Shown here one piece after another: positions 1 through 11,294 of a stretch of 64,000 nucleotides of DNA. The notes under the pieces are model-generated. The model saw only the letters and a program-made list of their open reading frames with translations, searched no databases and was not told the origin of the DNA. The number at the start of each line of letters is the position of its first letter. Positions within the stretch are counted from its first letter, which is position 1. Source of the DNA: Kryptolebias marmoratus (Eukaryota > Chordata > Actinopteri > Cyprinodontiformes > Rivulidae); NCBI RefSeq assembly GCF_001649575.2, contig NC_051450.1, forward strand, positions 2,686,973-2,750,972, written 5' to 3'. The translations under genes and the position numbers were made by a program.

Positions 1-404
1 AGGCACAGCCAAGATACTGCGCAGAACCCTCAAGCTCCCAGGCCTCTGGTAGAGGACCCGAGCTCAGAGGATGAAACAAGACCACCCGCGGAGGGTGAGA
101 AGGGATTTTTTTTTTTTTTTTTTATAAAACAGGGTTTCCCCCAGAAAAGAGGCTAAGCTCGGTGGTAGGTAGCCGTTCGTCGGCCAACCATGATTTAGTA
201 AAAAAAATATTAAAGTTGAAAGGAAAGTTGAAAATATGGCTATTTATTATGTGATATTGTAAGATATTTGTGTCAAATATTTACACAACTACAGTTTTAT
301 TAAAAAGGCACTTTTGAAATCCTTTTTTGAACCAAATTTTTTCTTCAAAATTGAATCCCAATTTAAGTCACATTTACAAATAAATTAAATTAACATAAAT
401 GAAA
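1..404. other. GC-rich repeat-like start, poly-T and AT-rich spacer
   Basis: The first ~105 bases are GC-rich and resemble dispersed teleost repeat sequence. They are followed by a T run at 106-123 and then AT-rich sequence with no coding signal. I cannot assign a family. The SH3, PDZ and L27 exons expected upstream of the mpp7 hook exon are not here. Confidence 0.3.
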
Positions 405-1079
405 AAGCCCCTCCCTGTGCTCCCATCTTATCGTGGTGGAGGGGTTTGAGTGTCCCAATGATTCTAGGAGCTATGCTGTCAGGGGGTCTATGCCCCTAGT
501 AGGGTCGCCCATGGCAGACAGGTCCTAGGTAAGGGATTAGACAAAGTGCAGCCTAGAGAGACCCCTTAATGATGGGTAAAATTATTGGACACACTGTTCC
601 CTCGCCCTGACGCGGGTCACCGGGGCCCCACTCTGGAGCCAGGCCTGGAGGTGGGGCACGTTGGCAGGTGCTTGGTGGCCGGGCTTTCGCCCATGGAGCC
701 CGGCCAGGCACAGCCCGAAGAGGAGACGTGGGTCCCCCTTCCCATGGGCTCACCACTTATGGGAGGGGCCAAAGGGGTCGGGTGCATTGTGCGATGGGTG
801 GTGGCCGAAGGCGGGGACCTTGGCGGTCTGATCCTCGGCTACAGAAGCTGGCTGTTGGGACGTGGAATGTCAACTCTCTGGTAGGCAAGGAGCCTGAGCT
901 GGTGTGTGAGGTTGAGAGGTTCGGGCTAGAAATAGTTGGGCTCACCTCAACGCACGGCTCTGGCTCTGGAACCAGTCTCCTTGAGAGGGGTTGGACACTC
1001 TTTCACTCTGGAGTTGTCTCTGGTGAGAGGCGCTGAGCAGGAGTGAGCATACTTGTTGCCCCCCATCGTGGTGCCTGTA
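405..1079 (+). mobile_element. APE-type LINE, 5' region with endonuclease start (copy A)
   Basis: This GC-rich segment ends in a frame that reads like the start of a LINE apurinic-type endonuclease. GTWNVNSL is followed by KEPELVCEVERF, IVGLTSTHGSGSGTSLLERGW and SGVVSGERR (about 856-1036). The frame is broken just before the gap by a TGA at 1034-1036. The preceding ~400 bases are probably this LINE's 5' leader. The same family supplies copies B (10080-11090), C (33531-34691), D (45955-46104) and E (57245-57510). The copy runs into the N gap, so its extent is unknown. Clade is not assigned. Confidence 0.7.
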
Positions 1080-1179
1080 NNNNNNNNNNNNNNNNNNNNN
1101 NNNNNNNNNNNNNNNNNNNNNNNNNNNNNNNNNNNNNNNNNNNNNNNNNNNNNNNNNNNNNNNNNNNNNNNNNNNNNNN
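1080..1179. other. Assembly gap, 100 N
   Basis: Exactly 100 N, the conventional size for a gap of unknown length. It falls inside LINE copy A, so repeat collapse is the likely cause. Any open frame spanning it is meaningless. Confidence 0.98.
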
Positions 1180-1329
1180 ATCTGATAAAATGAAAGTGGT
1201 GGTCATTGTAGAATTGGTTCTCTGTAACTGAGCAGTGTTTACTTTTCCCCAGACAGTCATGAAAACTGGTGGTTTTGTATTTTTTCTTTTTCTTTCTGTC
1301 CTCTTTCATCCCTTTCTTTTCTTTTCAAG

Positions 1330-1394
1330 GAGATTTGCTCTGCAACAGCCCATTACAACTCTCCCAATCCAGCGGACCTTGAGCAGGCGATCAT
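1330..1394 (+). CDS. mpp7 hook exon between SH3 and GK domains
   Basis: A 65-nt exon of MAGUK p55 family member 7 (MPP7), a membrane-associated scaffold of polarity and junction complexes. A long pyrimidine tract ends in CAAG at 1329; the donor GTAAGC follows at 1395. The first base completes a codon and the rest reads RRFALQQPITTLPIQRTLSRRS, close to the human MPP7 hook as I remember it. It ends in phase 1. Joined directly to the exon at 20698, the boundary reads [12 protein letters not shown], matching the [10 protein letters not shown] of human MPP7, which is strong support for both exons. The exons for L27, PDZ and SH3 are expected before the window. What else it could be: none that fits both the phase and the sequence. 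Confidence 0.82.
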
Positions 1395-4300
1395 GTAAGC
1401 ATTTATTATCTGCTGATTTTGGCTCTTTAACAGATGCAACAAATGCTGATTATTTTAAAAACAGTCCTTAAGATTGAACTGCATTGACTCTTATTCTCTG
1501 AAACTATAGCATACATGTAGTTGTGCTCCTTCACGCTTGTCATCGGAGGAAGTATTCTGTCTGGATTTTTCTTTATTATTATTTTTTTGTCTGCTCCATG
1601 TTGCAGTTCTTGGTCTCTTGCCAGACTTTCTTTCCCCTGTCCCACTTAGCCTCTCCATGTGTTGATGTGGTTTAAGTCATCTGGGAGCATTAATGGAAGA
1701 AGGCAAAGATTAACTTACTGGAACACCTCCTTTAGCATTTGCATCATCCAGCCAAAACATCAGCTAGTTTACTGACCTCAGACAGCCTGATGATGAATTA
1801 ATGATCCTATACTAGACAATGATCTTATAAAGACTCAACACAACTCTGTGGAGCACATCAATGTTCCTTGTTAGGCCGTAACCTTTATCCTAAACCCAGT
1901 TGGTCATACAGCAAAAATCAAAAATCCCACTTAACTGTGCCATAATAACATAATAACCATGTTAGTGCTTGTGAAATGATATTATGGCTAAATTACTTGA
2001 TTGTTGATTTTTTCCCAGTGCTGACATTGCACAGTGATAACTCAGGATAGTTTACACACTATGATTTTAAGACCAGGAAAGAGATTCATAATTATGACAA
2101 CATAGTGGTAATGCAGATCAATTGGCTGAATTTATGTGGAGAGACACAAATCTGTAGGAGGCTGCACAAACATCTCATGCACTGAAGCTTTCCAGAAGAG
2201 TGGCTTTTATAATTCTCAAATGCAAGATGTTTGGCACAACCAGGACTCTTCCAAGATCTGTTTGCTTGGCCACATTGAGCAATCAAGAGATGGGTTATAG
2301 TGGGAGCAATGACCACGAACCTGTAGGGTTCTCTGACTGAGGCTCAACAATCCTGTGTGGAGATGAGACTAATTTCAAGAAAGACAACCAGAACTGCAGG
2401 TTTCCACTGAACAGGGTTTTATGGTAGTTAGGCTCTCCTTGGTACTAAACACTTGAAAGCTTCTTGAAGGACTCTCATATTGTGAGGAACAAGATTCCCT
2501 GGTCTGATGAAACCAAGACTAGACCTATTTGGCTTCTAAACATTATATCTGAAAGAAACCAGACACGGCTCAACACCACTCTCACAGTGAAGTATGGTGG
2601 TGGCAGCATCATGCTGTGGGGATATTTTTTAGCAGCAGCCATTGGAGACTGGTCAAGGTTGAGGGAAAGTTGAATGAAGCAAAATACAGAGAAATCCTCA
2701 ATGAAAACCTGTATCACAGAGCACAGAGCTCAGAGCATCAGACTGGGCCAAACAGTCACCTTTCAACATGACAATGACCCAAAGCATACAGCAGAGAACA
2801 CAGAAGTGATGTAGGGACAACTGCCAGTTCATGTTATGTATCTTAAGGAACCTAGGTGCAAACCCAATCAATATAGACTTTAGTGTTCTAATTTTTCTTA
2901 TCACTTCAATTTATTGTTGCAGAGTAAAAAGAAAAAAAACCCACAGAAGTAATTTTCTGTCTTCACTGTCTTCAACACGTGTCACTTACTAGTCAAGTGT
3001 AAATGCCTTTTCTCATCTCTTACAAGCTCATTTTTAAATGTTTTTTCTTCCTTATTTTTCCATTCTAACCTCTCATTTCCTTGCTTCTTTAATCCTTTCC
3101 TCATTTTCATGTTTGTCCCTCCAATTCTAACCACATATTTAGTCTCAGTGAAAGCACATGAGTTCTTCTCTGTAATGTAGAGCTTGTCTCCCTCTTTTCA
3201 TTCTCTCTTCCAAATTCACAAACTCTTAGTGAAATACACTTCAGGCCATGTTTTTCACTGCAGATTATTATTTTCAAACAGACTTGTCCATTTGACTGCT
3301 TGTTTCTCCTCAACATGAGTCCTTAATGTAATGTGACTATTTCAATAAGTAGCTCTGAAATAAGCCTCAGAGCTACACTAACCACCTCTAAACTTAGCTT
3401 TAGCCTCTTTTACCTTTGATTCAAGCCTGTGAGTGAATTATGGATGCTGTCATTTCCTGGTTATGTACAACCACACACTGGCATACACATCGCCAGATGG
3501 CCAAAAATAGTCTGATGAAAAGTTTTAGACAGACAGTGTTGTGCTCTTTTCCTACTATTTCATTTTAATGGCCCAGTTCCTCTTATGAGTTATGCGATGT
3601 GTAACTCTGCTCACTCTGTGCACAGAGGGCAGGTGCAAAATTTAGTTCACTGCAGCTCCAACTAAAGGAGCACAGGGTTCTTGCAAAGCTTTCTTCCTAA
3701 AGTGAAACATGCTGGAAAGATTAGTTATATGTGCAGCAGCAGTAATAGAAAGTCCTCTAACATGTCTGACCGGTTATGTTTACCAAAATAAATAAGCTTT
3801 GTTATTTTAAGGACACAGTCATACAGTTGGTTCATGATGTCTAAAGTTATTGGAACATAAACATGTTTTGTGGAAAGTGCTGAGGGCAGAGCTGAAACAA
3901 TAAAAGTGATGGGTGAGAGTAAAGATTGAAATAAGAAAATTCTGATAACTTTAAAAAGCATATGGACAGAGCAACAGATAAAGAGAGAATCCACTGAGTG
4001 GTCGTATTCAGTAGCAGTGGTGGTGGCTCGCTCAGGAGAGATGACGCTTGGCTCAGGGCCACATTCCAGACTGCTCGGCTCGGCTCTAGAGTCATAAACT
4101 GCATCCTAATTGTAGAATCCCATGGAGACCCTGTTGTTACTAAATGGAGGACAGAAGTGATGATTGAAGACGGGGTCATTTCCTCCTTCTCTGTAGTCCA
4201 GAAGTCCCATCGGCTGGGACAATATTAGTCTTGGCGAAGGTTGTGGTAAGCGTGTGTTTAACATTTGCAAGATATAAAAAAATCTCTGTCCTGACTGTTA

Positions 4301-7300
4301 CTCTGTCTGATTTCATCAATGTATTCTTTATTTATAAAGCTGATATTTAAAATGCCAGAAGCTGTGCTGTTTAAACCAGTTATTTATTGACTACACATTT
4401 CATCATCCTTTTGGACAGATCAACCTGGCATCCCTCTCTCCTGCTTTTTTACCTGTCAGTATTTTTACCTTTTCCGGCTTCACCCCTCTGCTCTGAACAC
4501 ACTAAAAGCTTTCTCACAACATATATGTTCCTCTGTCTGACATGCAGAACTCTCCACTGTCTGATTATTTAACAGTCTGCTAAACACATGGTCACACTTA
4601 GCTCTCACCTTGGGGTCTTTCTCACATCATACATTACAGCACTTTCCCCATATTTCTTTCCTTCTTTTTCTCCCCTGATCAGCTGAACCATTTCAAAGCT
4701 TCATCATTGATGGGTCCTAGGTGGCCCTGAACCTGGCCTTGTGTTCAGTTTATCTGTCCATTTCATTTTTCAACTTAAACACTTACAGACATGGGAGTAG
4801 ACTGAGAAGAGCAATGAGTGCCGGAGAAAAGCTCAGTTTGAGTCTCAAAGGATGGAGCCTGATAACCTGATGGAAGCCAACGTCACAGTTTGATGGATCA
4901 ATTTGTTTTATTTTCCTTTCACAATAACACATCCTACACATTTGCTCATTTCAGTGTCCTACTGCTGAGTTATTTGCAACATTTTGTGGATTAAAATTTC
5001 AGTTTCACTGTGCAGAGCAGTACTTCATTTTTATTGTTTAGCTTTTGTTGGTTCGTCAGTTCCATATTTGAACTGACAAACATTTTGTCAGGCATTTTGT
5101 ATTTCTTTTTTGGTAGGAAATATGTGAAAGATTTATGTGCACCAATGACACAACGCTTTATGCTAGGCTCTTCTTGTTATAATCTGTATAATCAAAAATC
5201 AAGTATTAGGGTAAATGTATGTACAGTTTTATTTAAACCTAACATGAGGTTTGGATTTGGTTGCATGTCAGAATAAATCTGACAGTTTTAAAACTGAAGG
5301 ACAGGCAGTAAAATTGCTTCCCAAGTTGAAAGCAGCTATGATAGTTTACAAAGATCAACTTGGTCTCATAAGACTTCCTGGATTTGGGCCAACATCCTCC
5401 TTTTTTTCCAGCAAAAGATAAGTCTCATTTGTCTGATTGCTTATTTTTGGCTTATAATTTCTTTACAGATGTCTGCATAACTTGACTAAACATTTGTTTA
5501 CAACATGTCTAAATGGGTTTTTTCTTTGGGTTTTTGTGTTGTCAAACCTGATTTACTGTCTAACAAGCAGCATATCATCACCTCATCAATCAATCTTTGA
5601 GGTGAATTGGGATGCAGGGGACATGTCTTTTACCTTTAAGCATGTATCTCCTTTAAGTAGGGTGGAGGTACCAAACAACATCCTGAGAGGCTGGTTAGCC
5701 AACAGTGTTAACTGCACACAGAGAATGGAAAAAAAGATGCAGTCTGGAAAGCAAAGAGTTCCTGTTCTGAATAAATGATCTTCCATCTTTCCAGGCCTAG
5801 CTGTCCTCTGAAACTCATCTCAGATCATGACTTTCATTCTGCAGTGTTATCACATGGCGTTTCATTAGACAAAGAATGTTGGTGTAGGAGGCCTTAAGGC
5901 CATTAGACAAAGTAAACCATTCCTGTGGCAGATCGGCACCAGATGAAAGCCTTTCAGTGTAATAAGGCAGCACTGGGAAAGATTTAAAATATCTTTGTAA
6001 TTTTCAAATTGTCCTTGTTGTTTGTCCTCCCCCGCTACAGTTTCCTTTCATCCTTGTTGAAATGTGGGCTACTTGTTGGTTCAACTAAAAATGTCACATT
6101 GCAACAGGAGGAGGACAGCTTCAGTGTGGAAGCTGTTGTGTTCAGTAACCTGTGAAACAAGATGTCAGATTGAGGCACACACATTTGGTCCAAGCTTCAA
6201 AAGAGTTGCCACTCTTTGGTGTGACATTTTTAAGATGAAACTACCTTCACAAGGATCCTTTCTGACTGCTGTTTTCAACTAGTTCTTCATTTTAGCAGTG
6301 AGGTAACATCTCTCTGAGCTGTGGAGTGCTTTAGGAAACTTGAACTGAGCTGTAAGGTGAGCCTCCTGCTGTAGGAGAAATGTTTTTATTTAACCTTCTC
6401 TGGCCAAAAAGCAAAAACACGAAGCAGAGAAAACATTTATAAACACCTCCAAATGTTCACAACGAATCAAACCAAAACCCATATGACCCTGCCTCAGCTA
6501 CCATTCTGAAATAATCCTTAAAGTTCTGTTTGATGGCATTCTGCAACATCTGGAGTAAATTTACAAAATAACCTACATTTAAATTGATTGTTTCACTTCA
6601 TGGCACAGCCTTATTTTAAAACAGTTTTATCATGCTTTTATATGTTATTTTAAATCTACTACTGTACAAATCCTTGTTTGGTTTTTTAAGGCAGATGACT
6701 CCAAATGTTTCTTTCTTTATTAAATTATAGTTGATGCTCCACAGAGACGTACCACAGACTCTGTTTCATTGGGTATCAATTTACATACCAGGTCTTAAAA
6801 CTAGAAGATTAGATGTTGGTGTGAGTCTCTGTTATAGCTTCCTAAATAAATTTGACTAAAACTAAGAACTCATGGTTCACTTACTGGGGTTTCTCACAAG
6901 TTTTAACCAATCTAGCACTCAAACTTTAGGCACTTACACAAAACCCTTAAAAGTTGACACTTTAGATGTCTTCTGTTGATCTCACTGTGGGTGCAGAATG
7001 AACAAAGGCGGGCTGAAGTTAGCCTGCTGCTGATGCACCTTTGTGCTGCCGAGCAAGGTAGTAACAGAGCCGTAACAGTCAGCATGTGAAAAGCCAACTT
7101 TGCAGCTCAGTTGTGTGATATAGTGATGATAAATGGTGCGACCACCTGAGCTCAGGATTTAAAAGCCTAAACAACAGTCAACAGATTTACAGAGATCAAC
7201 ATTCACACACAGAAATCTTCCCGTTAGTAAAAGAAATGGATTACCCACAATAAGGATAGCTAAACAAAGCAAATTTGTCATGTTTTGAAAATGATTTGAG

Positions 7301-7825
7301 GGAGACATCTGTGGCATTTATTGTGCAGTTATCCACATCTGCAGAGTTCTGTTCCACTCCTATTTTGTTTCTGTGATGCTCATTTCATGTTTATAAGCTC
7401 ACATAGTCAGCTCCAATAGTGATTTATGAACAGTCAGAGGCAGCGTGAAGACAGACTCGTATTTGTGGCCATTTTTCAGGCCTGTTTTGTGAAAGTGCTT
7501 CATAGTTTTAGTCACATCTTCATCAGTTCCAAGTTGGTTCTGAGGGACAAAGTAAATGGACCTAGAGTTTGGACCTTCTATTTCCCACTTGTGACATTAA
7601 TCCTACTTGTAGCTCCAGTAGCTATTTTTCCCCAAATTAAAATAAATAAATAAAAACTAAGCTGTTTCACTGAACAGCAAGAATAAACTCAACCTAAAAG
7701 TTTTGTTTACTGATGATTTCTCATCAAATCCTATTGAAGATAGTTTAGTTATAAGATGTTTTCTTTAACCAGTCATGATTTTAACTTCTCTGTTTGTTAT
7801 TTGTGTCTTTTTTTTGCTTTCAAAG
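1395..7825 (+). other. mpp7 intron
   Basis: A large intron after the hook exon. It holds the Tc1 relic at 2290-2850. From 2850 to 7825 I see AT-rich unique-looking sequence without splice-bounded coding segments, RNA genes or recognisable transposons. Short open frames here (for example 3998-4228 and 5482-5778) have no family resemblance I can name. Confidence 0.6.
2290..2850 (+). mobile_element. Decayed Tc1-like transposon
   Basis: Broken + strand frames read like a Tc1/mariner DDE transposase: PWSDETK, then TLTVKYGGGSIMLWGYF, then, after a shift, LGQTVTFQHDNDPKHTAE. The HDND contains the second catalytic aspartate region. Several stops and shifts separate the blocks, there is no start, and no terminal inverted repeats are recognisable. 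It is an old, inactive relic inside an mpp7 intron. Confidence 0.72.
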
Positions 7826-7846
7826 ACGATGTGACCGTGGAGTTTG
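7826..7846 (+). CDS. Candidate mpp7 microexon 1 (21 nt)
   Basis: A 21-nt segment preceded by TTTTTTTGCTTTCAAAG and followed by the donor GTAGGT. It enters and leaves in phase 1, matching the phase-1 junction between the hook exon and the 20698 exon, so including or skipping it keeps the frame. It adds DVTVEF after a junction codon. A TGC lies just upstream of the acceptor, as in SRRM4-dependent neuronal microexons. The call rests on splice signals and phase alone. Confidence 0.45.
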
Positions 7847-7952
7847 GTAGGTGTTTTACTTATGATCATACTGCATCGCTTAGCGTACTTTTAATAAGTT
7901 AACATTTTTAAATCAAACTATTATTTCCTCCTTGTTTCTTTGGCACTCACAG

Positions 7953-7967
7953 CTGAGGAGTTTGAAG
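7953..7967 (+). CDS. Candidate mpp7 microexon 2 (15 nt)
   Basis: A 15-nt segment after a pyrimidine-rich tract ending CACTCACAG, with donor GTACTA. It is phase 1 to phase 1 and adds AEEFE when joined to microexon 1. It is acidic like the other candidate inserts. The donor is weaker than those of microexons 3 and 4. Without transcript data it could be chance. Confidence 0.4.
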
Positions 7968-8594
7968 GTACTACTTGTCTCATATTTCCATCTCACCCTT
8001 TACTGATTTTCTCATTGTGTTTTAAAACAAAAACATTTGAACTGATTGTGATTGGTGTCTCAGTGTGATGAAAGGCCCACTTCTCACCTCTGCTTCATTC
8101 TCTTTGTATTTATTTGTTTTTCTCATTGTGTCCAAGAAACTCCCCCATAAACTGGAACATCAGATGTTAAATTCTCCTAAGAAGTTCTTTGATTCTCACT
8201 TTACTAAAGCCACATCTTTTACCTGCTCATTTTTATTGCTATGGAAGTTAATACAAAGTGACAAATCTTCCAGTCATAGGCTACGATCTTCCAAAGTTCC
8301 TCAGAAAACCAAACAATTTCAGAATAAATGAATCAAATCTAAGGCTAATGCTGCAGCAGAGAGATATTGTAAAAATATTTTGGGCAGTTTTATTTTTAAA
8401 TATTCTAAGTTTCAAATTACTCACTGGTAGAGGCTTTTAATAATTAACCTCATGTGTTATTTGACTTGACATTGACATTTGTCACTTCAGATTAGATGTA
8501 TCTTAAGCAAACACAAAACCACCAACGTGGACATCAAAACTAATCTAATTAATGTATTTCCTAACACACTTGTGTATTTCAACTTATCCTTTAG

Positions 8595-8618
8595 CCTTTT
8601 TATTATGTGGCTGGAGAG
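8595..8618 (+). CDS. Candidate mpp7 microexon 3 (24 nt)
   Basis: A 24-nt segment between acceptor TTATCCTTTAG and the consensus donor GTAAGT. It is phase 1 to phase 1 and adds AFLLCGWR in frame, a hydrophobic insert for the hook region. The donor is the best of the four candidates. Confidence 0.45.
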
Positions 8619-8697
8619 GTAAGTGACTTTTTCATGTCTGATTGTTCCTTATAACGTGTTTTTCTTCTGGCTTCTTTCGTTTTCTTCTCATCACCAG

Positions 8698-8724
8698 AAG
8701 AAGCTGCCTTTACTAGTGGATTAG
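8698..8724 (+). CDS. Candidate mpp7 microexon 4 (27 nt)
   Basis: A 27-nt segment after a long pyrimidine tract ending CTCATCACCAG, followed by donor GTGAGA. It is phase 1 to phase 1 and adds EEAAFTSGL, so the next exon would then start AGFRRSFRL. The related MPP3 protein, as I recall it, also has AG before its RRSFRL block, which makes a small exon at this spot plausible. Confidence 0.45.
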   Translation, partial: KKLPLLVD

Positions 8725-10066
8725 GTGAGAGATGCTAATTTAGTCTTTTTGTGTTTTTATTGTTGTGTTAATCATAATGATTGTAATCAAGTGTGTGGTC
8801 GAAGAATTACACAATCTCTCCTTCAGTCGTTTCCTGACCTCTCATATAACAGCCTCTGTCCTTTTATGACGTGTGTGTTTCATGTAACACAGAGATATAC
8901 TGAGTCTGAGAAACTGTTAGTGTATGATCAGAACTATTCGTGTTCAAAGATAGGCCTGTTTTAATGCTTTGTTCTGAAGGTCTGAGGATTTGTTTTGTTA
9001 ATGTGGTTCTGGTTCTGGTCAGATTTTATGACCAGCTTTTGTTCTGCAGGCCTTTCCACAGAGCTGCTTCCAATTCACTGTCCCATGTACAAAACATTCC
9101 CCGTCATGTTTTTATTTCCACCATCTTTCTAAATAATAATAGTGTCCTGGCTGTCTCGTACATAAATGTTTCTGTTTGTCTGTCTCCCAGTTTGTCTTTA
9201 TTTTGGTTTTTCTCAGTTATTCTCTCTTTATTCTCATCTTTAGAACAAAACAAAAGGTGAGTGGCCTTGGATCCTTCTTTGCGCACATCCTTTAGACTCC
9301 AAATCACTGGATATCCACTGAATTTCAAGATACAGTTTGAGCCATGTGTGCCAACCTCAAGCAAAGGGACTTTCAGAGACCCAGCTATCTATAACATAGT
9401 TCATTTTTTTTCTCCTCTCTGTCACCCTGACCCCTCCATGAGGTCAGTGACCTCAGACCTTCCTCTTTCTCTTTGGTACCTAAACAACGGCCAGCACTCC
9501 AGCAAGTTAGCATCGTTTCTGGTCTCCAGCAGCCTAAAACCAGATTTAAATGAAAATAAAAGAACCTCAGAAGAAGGAGAAACAAAAAAGAGTTATAATA
9601 ATATCTCCTCTGTGAAAGTACTTGCTGCATTGCTATTCAGCCTGTTGGATGTGGCTGTATGATTTAAAGTTGTCCCATTTCTAAAAGTCTGAAATCCTAG
9701 AACCTACAGATGCTTTTGCAATGCTACCAAGGTTGTATGGGGAAATAAAGGAGGGGGTGGGAAGAAGGAGGCGTGCAGTTATTGTCTTTAGTTTTGGGTT
9801 GTTTTTTCCTTCATGCCTCTCCCAGTGATGCAACGTCTGTAAGGTTTGTTGCCAAAAGTGATTCTTGAGCTCTGCTTGGAGCGAGAACATTTCTGGGCTC
9901 AGATGCTGCTTGAATTTAGAGGCAGCAGACAACAGAATAAAATCTAAACTAGCAAGGATAAAAGTGTATTTCAAGAATATCTTTGTTTTTATTTAAATAA
10001 TTAAAAAAACAAACAAACAATGGTAGTCAGCGTGGGCTCACATTACGAAGGCAGCACTGATAATCT

Positions 10067-10079
10067 GTGACATAAATGT
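10067..10079 (+). repeat. Target-site duplication of LINE copy B, left
   Basis: The 13-base word GTGACATAAATGT directly abuts the LINE 3' end. The identical word at 11091-11103 abuts its truncated 5' end. Confidence 0.8.
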
Positions 10080-11090
10080 CCTTCCATCCATCCATTTTCT
10101 TCCACTTATCTGGGGTCGGGTCACAGGGGCAGCAGCCTAAGCAGAGAGGCCCAGACTTCCTTCTCCCCAGCCACTTGGGCCAGCTCCTCTGGAGGAATCC
10201 CAAGGTGTTCCCAGGCCAGCCGAGAAACATATGCCCCTTTTCCACCGGCTCTAAAGGTCCTGGCCCCACTCAACTTGCTTTGCGTGCGTTTCCACCGGTA
10301 TTTTTTCGAGGCCGGTCCCTGCTTTTTTGGTCCCTGCTTCGGAGTAGGGCCTGCCGGGCCAGCCCTGCTTCGTGGGCGGCGCAAGCTTAGCTCCTGTTCA
10401 CTCATTGGTCGTGGGTGTGGCCAGATGCAAGCATAAAGAGTGAACGGTAGGAATATAAATAACAGCGTTAGCTTACCCTGCATCATTTAGCCGTCTGTCC
10501 CCCAGCTGAAGGCGCTGTAAAGCCTGAAATCTCCAGCGGATAACAGCTGTCCTACTCCGTGCAACAATCGCAGCATCCAGAGCATTTCTTCCACTGCGCC
10601 TCTCTTCCTGAAGTCTCAGGAGAATCCCCATAAGTTTAAAAAACAGCAACAACACAGGGCCAACGTTGTCCATAGCTCTTCCGAAGTCTGGAGGTGCGGC
10701 TTTTGACCGCAATCTTGTTCTTGTACAGCGCCTGCTTCACTGCAGACGCTGCACCAATCTGCCTGTCGACCTCCCGCTCCATTTTTCCCTCATTCGTGAA
10801 CAAGACCCCGAGATACTTAAACTCCTCCACTTGGGGCAGGACATCTTCCCCGACCCGGAGAAGGCACTCTACCCTTTTCCGGCTCAAGACCATGGCCTCG
10901 GATTTGGAGGTACTGATCCTCATCCCGGCTGTTTCACACTCGGCTGCGAACCGCTCCAGTGAGAGCTGTAGATCACGGTCTGATGAAGCCAATAGGACCA
11001 CATCATCTGCAAAAAGCAGAGACGCAATCCTAAGGCCACCAAAACGGATCCCCTCAACACCTTGGCTGCGCCTAGAAATTCTGCCCATAA
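10080..11090 (-). mobile_element. 5'-truncated APE-type LINE (copy B), with nested insert
   Basis: On the minus strand 11090-10725 encodes the C-terminal part of a reverse transcriptase: GRISRRSQGVEGIRFGG, LLFADDVVLLASSDRDLQLS (the FADD catalytic box), then AAECETAGMRISTSKSEAMV and FKYLGVLFTNEGKMEREVDR. The LINE 3' end follows at about 10228-10080 (YVSRLAWEHLGIPPEELAQV, then an ATGG-type tail). About 0.3-0.4 kb of LINE sequence between these blocks is replaced by a Harbinger-like segment. A 13-bp target duplication flanks the whole. Inactive: truncated and interrupted. Confidence 0.85.
10228..10722 (-). mobile_element. Harbinger-like DNA element fragment nested in LINE copy B
   Basis: This segment breaks the LINE. 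On the + strand it starts with CCTTTTCCACCGGCTCTAAAGG, a motif I associate with teleost PIF/Harbinger non-autonomous elements. On the minus strand a 79-residue frame (10712-10473) has arginine-rich stretches such as LQEERRSGRNALDAAIVARS and RWRFQALQRLQLGDRR, resembling the N-terminal leader of fish Harbinger transposases. No DDE domain is present. Family by memory, moderate confidence. Confidence 0.5.
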
Positions 11091-11103
11091 GTGACATAAA
11101 TGT
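11091..11103 (+). repeat. Target-site duplication of LINE copy B, right
   Basis: Second copy of GTGACATAAATGT, touching the 5'-truncated end of LINE copy B. A related word, AGTGACATAAATGTGTAAC, recurs in the loop of the hairpin downstream. Confidence 0.8.
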
Positions 11104-11214
11104 GTTACTCAAAAATGGTTATTTGCAAGCTCAAAAAGCTGCAGCAGCAGCAAGCTGTAGCACTTCAGATACAGCCTGGGCTCATTTCTGGTAGTAGTTT
11201 CTTATTAAAGAAAC

Positions 11215-11294
11215 AAAAAAGGTTAAAGGTACTCAAAAGTTTTGAGTGACATAAATGTGTAACTAAAATATTTTGAGTACCTTTAACCTTTTTT
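11215..11294. repeat. Perfect 24-bp inverted repeat (hairpin)
   Basis: The arm at 11215-11238 (A6 followed by GGTTAAAGGTACTCAAAA) is the exact reverse complement of 11271-11294. The 32-base loop carries a near-copy of the LINE target word. It may be the remnant of a small palindromic MITE, or a local inverted duplication. Confidence 0.85.

Noticed and set aside
1043..1309. Open frames crossing the 1080-1179 gap
   Set aside because: They consist mainly of N and have no coding content of their own.
3998..4228. A 76-codon + strand frame in the first mpp7 intron
   Set aside because: No splice sites in the right places and no family resemblance; codon composition is not distinctive.
9244..9256. 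A fifth possible microexon (13 nt) between ATCTTTAG and GTGAGT
   Set aside because: Good splice signals but 13 nt is not a multiple of three and would break the phase-1 chain to the 20698 exon, so it is not included. It also shows how easily such segments arise by chance.
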